Assembly (NCBI GenBank): GCA_900618425.1
Contig: UZAN01057902.1
Span: forward strand, 1-10,784
Origin: Echinostoma caproni
Lineage: Eukaryota; Platyhelminthes; Trematoda; Plagiorchiida; Echinostomatidae
Direction of reading: 5' to 3'
DNA: 10,784 nucleotides
Every line of letters begins with the position of its first letter. The first letter of the stretch is position 1. This document shows, one piece after another, positions 6,993-10,784 of the stretch. Position numbers and translations under genes: made by a program. The notes below the pieces were generated by a model that was given only the letters and a program-made list of their open reading frames with translations, had not been told where the DNA came from and made no database searches.

Positions 6993-7800
6993 TTGTTAAT
7001 CCAATCACTCGGTTCTTTTGCTTCCATTAAATTCATATATATTTCGAGTATCCGTATAATATCTCGCGAAAATATAACATAGGCCATGCCTAATACTTGT
7101 AAACGGTAAGAGGTTCAGTCAGGTATAACAGTCAAAAATTTATAAAATCATTTGGTATCAAAGACTCCCCGTGATTTTTACCAAATAACGGACCAGAATT
7201 GCGGTTTTACAGAAATATTGTGAATACTGTTTACTTTGAATAATGATTTCCATTCCTGTTTTTAAATGAGAAAACAGAGATGCAGACAGAAAACATTGCA
7301 TAGACCATTTATTTTCAGAGACCTTGAATTGTTCAGAAAGATGGCAATGTAATTGACAAAAGCGAATCCGTATAGGGAATTTTCCCATCCCTAAGACAGC
7401 TTGGTTCCTGCTTGATTAACCTTCCGAAAATGTGTTTTTACTCCATTCAAGATTCACATGACTGAGATTTAGGCCTCAAAGCACAAGGTAGTTATCAATC
7501 AAAATTACCGGCGTTTTACAAGTTTATTATATTCTTAATTAGTGACATAAGATGTGATATATTGGGAATACTTACAAGTCACTGAAAATGAACTAGTTCG
7601 TCACTCTGTTTTTTTAACGTGCACTGTGGGACTAGTCACACAACATTACAAAACTTCAGATTGCTCACTGTGCAATCGCTATTGCTTTACCTTCATTCCC
7701 CATGTCACTTTGGTAATTCCTCACTCAAAGGAGTAATAGTCAGTTGTGGTTGTTGATTTTTAGTCGTGAAAGCAATCGCCAAACATACATTTCAACAAGA
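6993..7800. other. No gene supported
   Basis: A minus-strand frame at 7158-7388 begins with ATG (MGKFPIRIRFCQLHCH and onward) but shows no motif, splice context or nearby signal to separate it from chance. The plus-strand frame at 7554-7736 is equally weak. A minus-strand donor-like word (ACTT|GTAAGT) near 7571 follows an acceptor-like TTTTCAG after only six bases; I note it but do not call it. Confidence 0.35.
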
Positions 7801-7807
7801 TAGATCT

Positions 7808-7813
7808 TTTATT
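7808..7813 (-). promoter_or_regulatory. Polyadenylation signal AATAAA (minus strand)
   Basis: AATAAA on the minus strand lies 18 bases beyond the TGA stop of the 7831-8094 frame, the position expected for a terminal exon with a very short 3' untranslated region. The hexamer is frequent in AT-rich DNA. Confidence 0.3.
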
Positions 7814-7830
7814 ATATGAACCAAACATAT

Positions 7831-8094
7831 TCAATTTTCTACCTTACATGCTGCACAATACATTGTAATTTGTTTGCGGCAAATTTGAGCGCACAAAGCT
7901 GAATCCGATATCTGGCATTGAAAAGACTTGTTCTGCTCTGTTCGCTTTAACTGTTTCTCTGCATTATCTTCTTCCGTTTGTACTGAAGATTGTCTACAGT
8001 ACTGGACCTTCTGATGTGCATACGTCACGAGGAACTTCTGTCCTTCAATTTGTGAAGACGCTTTTGCATTTCTTTGAGCCTTTGATTGTCTCAT
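7831..8094 (-). CDS. Candidate terminal exon or small protein, cysteine-containing, minus strand
   Basis: An ATG at 8094 opens 87 codons. The first two thirds are polar and rich in K, Q and E (RQSKAQRNAKASSQIEGQKF; EEDNAEKQLKRTEQNK). The end is cysteine-rich (FQCQISDSALCAQICRKQ, then ITMYCAACKVEN), with five cysteines in about 30 residues. An in-frame TAA lies just upstream of the ATG. AATAAA follows 18 bases after the stop. The spacing of the C-terminal cysteines (C-x7-C-x3-C-x8-C-x2-C) suggests a small disulphide or metal-binding module, but I cannot match it to a family. The plus-strand exon candidate at 8108-8169 lies just outside it on the opposite strand. Confidence 0.25.
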   Translation of the reverse strand: MRQSKAQRNAKASSQIEGQKFLVTYAHQKVQYCRQSSVQTEEDNAEKQLKRTEQNKSFQCQISDSALCAQICRKQITMYCAACKVEN

Positions 8095-8107
8095 GATCTC
8101 TCTTTAG

Positions 8108-8169
8108 TGCTGTGTTTGTGCATTTTTGGTGCTGTTCCTGTATATTTTGATGAGGATTTACGGATGTTA
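8108..8169 (+). CDS. Candidate 62-base internal exon with strong splice sites, plus strand
   Basis: A pyrimidine-rich acceptor ending in CTCTCTTTAG (8107) and a consensus donor, TTA|GTAAGT (8170-8175), bound 62 bases. Two frames are open. One reads CCVCAFLVLFLYILMRIYGC, membrane-like. The other, entered in phase 2 and left in phase 0, reads LCLCIFGAVPVYFDEDLRML, a hydrophobic stretch turning acidic as at a signal-peptide boundary. It is on the same strand as the 499 gene, but no connection between them can be shown. No partner exon was identified. Confidence 0.22.
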
Positions 8170-8495
8170 GTAAGTCTCTCAAATCCTCGTTCATGCCAAC
8201 GTAGTGCAAAATGCTCGTGCTGCTGTTTTTTTCTTGTAAACTCACTTCGAACGAAGAGGATCAACTCCGAATTCACTGATGTTTCCCTCATTGTACTGAA
8301 TGTGCTTACCTTACATGAGAGAAATGGAGAATTCAGTTATTTTCTATGGTGAATTTTGTCGGGCGTAGAAATGAAAAGCTGACGTTTCATTTGTGACTGT
8401 CGAGACAGTCAGCTTACATGCTAACTGATGGATGCCATAGGCCTCGGCAAGTTGGATGGGTCATTAGAATGTGAAAAGAGCAGTGCTATTAATGT

Positions 8496-8579
8496 GGCCT
8501 CATAGTCCAGCTGATAGAGTATGCACTGTACAGAAGTGTAGGAGGCGTCCATTCATGGGTTCGAATCCCACCGAGGTTA
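8496..8579 (+). mobile_element. tRNA-like sequence with perfect B box, tRNA pseudogene or SINE head
   Basis: The sequence folds as a decayed tRNA. The acceptor GGCCTCA/CGAGGTT has two G-T pairs and one A-C mismatch. An A-box-like TAGTCCAGCTGATAGAG (8503-8519) follows, with a weakened D stem. The anticodon stem GCACT/AGTGT encloses a 7-base loop, GTACAGA (8528-8534), which keeps T33. A 15-base variable region can pair GGA with TCC. The T arm ATGGG-TTCGAAT-CCCAC has a perfect B box (8558-8568). The long variable arm indicates a leucine- or serine-type ancestor, but the loop's anticodon, ACA, belongs to neither. I see no T-run terminator after it. It is more likely a retroposon head or pseudogene than a working tRNA. 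Confidence 0.55.
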
Positions 8580-8851
8580 CTGAACGTTTCGCAATCTCGA
8601 CAAGAAATCTTCAATCTGCCAAACAACAATTTTAACTAAGAAATTCACCATATGATAAATACAAGCTGTCTCATCATGCAGAATTTGCAGATTTGTGATA
8701 GGCCTTAGCCCATGGACGACATCAGAAACAAACCAACCTTCAGAAAATAACATACGGTTATTCACAACACCATTCCAAAGAAATAATGGAGTTGAATGGT
8801 AATTCATAATTATACCATTATTGTTTGCATGGTATGATCGTGTAACGCTGT
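8580..8851. other. Flank of the tRNA-like sequence, possible SINE body
   Basis: If 8496-8579 is a SINE head, its body should follow here. I see no poly-A or tandem tail to mark an end. A minus-strand frame of 76 codons (8577-8807) with an ATG crosses this stretch and stops at the edge of the tRNA-like sequence. Its residues (GLRPITNLQILHDE and onward) match nothing I know. Confidence 0.2.
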
Positions 8852-8869
8852 TCCGAAGGATCCGAAGGA
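8852..8869 (+). repeat. 9-base tandem duplication TCCGAAGGA x2
   Basis: Two exact adjacent copies of TCCGAAGGA, consistent with a slippage or short tandem duplication event. Confidence 0.9.
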
Positions 8870-8871
8870 TT

Positions 8872-9359
8872 GAGTAATGAAGCTAAACAGTCAGCATTTT
8901 CAATGTGCGCAAGCAAGCAAAACAAAAAATTGAACTCACGTGTAGCAAGTGCATGCGTACCTGAAACATGGGGGACACTTTTCACGTGTCTATCCGTTCA
9001 ATTTTGATCTTTTAGTTGCGTCATATTGCACCCTACTCATAGAGTGGCAGAGTGGCAATTTCCCGTGTAAATCTAATTTATAGCTCTTTGGAACAGGTGA
9101 TAGAGAGAAACTGAAATCGGTTCTTTATTTCTTCCCGAATTCTCAAACACAGTGAAGACCAATTACGAACAAGTGTGGATTAAGGTCGCCTGTCTGTGAT
9201 ACATTTGAATCTTTTTCGGTAGGAAGCAATTTGCCTTATTACCTATCCGTGTTTGGTGTCTATTCTTTAGTCAGGTGTCTATCACAGTGCGATTAAACCC
9301 TGCCCCCATCAACTACCGCTATTGTGAAGACTTCCAATGCGGTCCCTCTACCACTTTGA
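8872..9359. other. No gene seen
   Basis: No frame of interest was found on either strand. An exact 8-base tandem repeat (AGAGTGGC twice, then A) lies at 9041-9057. Confidence 0.45.
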
Positions 9360-9626
9360 TCTAGATACTCTTGGATCTTACCACAAGCATGCATGTATCA
9401 GGGGACTTCGAGGGTTTATCAAACGGCAGCTTTCAACTCCTCCCTTTTCTTGAACTGCAAAACTGTGAAGCTGTTCTCCTTAAAGCGTTCGCCTCCCGTA
9501 TATAACTTTCCACCTCCCAGTGTAGAGTCAATAGATTGTGCAACATCTGCAAGCTTTTCCATGTACAGTAAGCCTTATGATTTGGACTTTTACTCTTTGG
9601 ATGCTGTTGTGTCCCAAATTCAGTAG
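9360..9626 (+). CDS. Unidentified terminal-exon-like frame, plus strand
   Basis: The frame is open from just after a TGA at 9357 to TAG at 9624, about 88 codons, with an ATG at 9393. The translated end is rich in S, P and Y (KRSPPVYNFPPPSVESIDCA, then TSASFSMYSKPYDLDFYSLD, AVVSQIQ), resembling a disordered cytoplasmic tail more than random sequence. A possible acceptor ending ATGTATCAG precedes GGGACTT at 9401. An internal ACA|GTAAGC near 9569 could be a donor, so the exon might end earlier. No AATAAA follows closely. A 114-codon minus-strand frame overlaps at 9433-9777; at most one is likely real. Confidence 0.22.
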   Translation, partial: SRYSWILPQACMYQGTSRVYQTAAFNSSLFLNCKTVKLFSLKRSPPVYNFPPPSVESIDCATSASFSMYSKPYDLDFYSLDAVVSQIQ

Positions 9627-9721
9627 GCAGATGAGCACACAATGAATGAGGCACTAAGTTTAATGTAAACGGCAAATATGTAGCCGATACACAAACCGGG
9701 GAACAAGCAGGAACGGTCAGT

Positions 9722-9840
9722 ATGTAGGGAGGCAGGCAGGTAGACAGAGTCCGGCTCACACTTCGCAGTACATCCAAATGCCGTCAAGACAGAATTCAAA
9801 CAGTCAGTTAGTCGATCAACCGATTGATCGATCAGTCATA
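9722..9840. repeat. Cluster of short tandem and inverted repeats
   Basis: GGCAGGCAGGTAGACAG-type GGCA/GACA units (about 9730-9747) are followed by CAGT/TAGT units and a perfect inverted repeat, CGATCAA (9813-9819) / TTGATCG (9824-9830), around a 4-base loop. GATC words recur. This looks like degenerate simple-sequence DNA. Confidence 0.55.
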
Positions 9841-9849
9841 TTCGGCCAC

Positions 9850-10784
9850 AGGCACGTATGAACACAAATCATCCAGTTATAAGCCATAACAAGTGCAAAT
9901 CAAACTTGTCGTGTTAAAAAAAGTATTTTCACGCTTTGGTTCCAAATGGGGTTGAATGAAATGTTCATCCATTACTTTAGAGATGAACTCTATTCATAAA
10001 GTGACGCTTGAACGATTATTATTGATGAAAAGCAGCACAAACGCGTTCCGCTCTAACTTCAGAACCAAGTGAACATCTCCGATTCAGATNAGTGAAGTTG
10101 CTACTCGTGATATTTTAGTATAAGTACATCAGAAAAACAAAGGATGAAACGAAAGGTATCAACTCACAAAAGGAAGATTCCTTCAGTGCACTAGTTCTGG
10201 ATCCTTTTCCTTGAATATTGCAAACAATGGGTATATATTTGAAATATCCCACATTACGTAGAAGAAAGTTAACGTGAACAAACGAATTCAAACATTCAGA
10301 GGGTGAAAACAAAAATAATTCTCAACTGCACATATAGTACTGTAGCACCATCAATCAGGTTTAACACTTTTTCCGCCCATAGCCAAAAAATAGTGNNAAA
10401 ATAGTGTCAGTTTCTCTGCCACCTGAGGATGATGTGACCTGGCACACCGCATCTCCGGGTTTACAATCCCGCGAAAGTACAGTAAATTTCGGTGACAATT
10501 CAGTTAATTCCTTCTACTGTTAAGCAAAACGGGAAATAAAGCAACGGAACCTTATGAATGAAAACATTTGGTTCAGCAATTCCAGAAGTCATGCCATTCA
10601 ACACCACAAAATATTTTGTGATAAATTGTCATTCAATTTGAAATCTGTTTTAAAATGTGCCAACACTCTACTTTCAGCAATCTCGAGTTAATGAGCAATC
10701 TAAAACTGTATTCGGATTGAAAGATTTCACACTCGATAGGGGATGCATTACCTCGCCTGCTTTCAGAGATTACAATCACCGGGG
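9850..10784. other. No gene seen; contains ambiguous bases
   Basis: AT-rich DNA without a convincing exon. A minus-strand frame at 10115-10312 is short and has no motif. A hairpin CGGG/CCCG around TTTACAAT near 10457 is reminiscent of a T arm, but no A box or acceptor pairing accompanies it. N bases occur at 10090 and 10396-10397. Confidence 0.4.
10387..10406. other. NN gap flanked by a direct 9-mer repeat
   Basis: AAAATAGTG occurs immediately before and after the two N bases at 10396-10397. Two contig ends sharing this overlap may have been joined without merging. Confidence 0.7.

Noticed and set aside
7571..7590. Six-base minus-strand micro-exon between TTTTCAG and GTAAGT
   Set aside because: A single six-base exon without partner exons cannot be told apart from chance.
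8045..8291. Two overlapping minus-strand frames of 66 codons upstream of the 7831-8094 frame
   Set aside because: One starts at GTG, they occupy different frames over the same bases, and no splice site joins either to the next frame in phase.
8577..8807. 76-codon minus-strand ATG frame next to the tRNA-like sequence
   Set aside because: It stops at the tRNA-like edge, has no motif and probably lies within a retroposon body.
10440..10480. T-arm-like hairpin CGGG-TTTACAAT-CCCG suggesting a third tRNA-derived element
   Set aside because: The loop is eight bases and lacks the TTC core, and no A box or acceptor pairing is visible upstream.
1..10784. CRISPR array, bacterial operon, riboswitch, rRNA or spliced-leader RNA gene
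   Set aside because: No regularly spaced repeats, no compact long reading frames, no ribosome-binding-site pattern, and no sequence resembling rRNA or flatworm spliced-leader RNA was seen.

Overview
The window looks like AT-rich, intron-rich eukaryotic nuclear DNA. No frame stays open long enough to be a bacterial gene or operon: the longest listed frames are about 60 to 120 codons. What can be recognised are splice-bounded short frames, tRNA-derived retroposon pieces, retrotransposon-like tails and small hairpins. The best taxonomic hint is at 3005-3130, a tRNA-like head followed by a decayed hammerhead-ribozyme core. That arrangement is known from the SINE-like Sm-alpha family of schistosomes and from related flatworm elements. 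A trematode flatworm is therefore my best guess, from pattern recognition and not from any search.

Layout: (1) 430-1410 on the plus strand holds the best gene candidate. It has a TATA box (439-446), then a start codon in good context (499) opening a signal-peptide-like sequence, then a consensus splice donor (605). Very short candidate downstream exons at 1289-1320 and 1374-1406 keep the reading phase. This is how a small secreted-protein gene begins, and the tiny exons recall the micro-exon genes of parasitic flatworms. (2) 1410-3000 shows no confident gene. (3) 3005-3130 is the SINE fragment with the hammerhead remnant. (4) 3130-4280 looks empty. (5) 4289-5212 reads best on the minus strand as a decayed retroelement: a broken frame ending in a WR-rich C-terminal motif, a hairpin-rich GC-richer tail and a (CAA)n terminus. 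(6) 5930-6830 is a second GC-richer patch with another (CAA)n tract and a 123-codon minus-strand frame ending exactly on it. (7) 7800-8170 holds competing candidates on opposite strands: a minus-strand frame with a nearby AATAAA, and a 62-base plus-strand exon with strong splice sites. (8) 8496-8579 is a tRNA-like sequence with a perfect B box but a mismatched acceptor and D stem. (9) 9360-9850 holds a plus-strand terminal-exon-like frame and a patch of short tandem and inverted repeats. (10) The rest to 10784 shows nothing I can call.

Four ambiguous bases (4901, 10090, 10396-10397) mark an imperfect draft assembly. The pair at 10396-10397 sits between two copies of the same 9-mer and may be an unmerged contig overlap. 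No protein product was recognised by family, so all protein-coding calls are structural.
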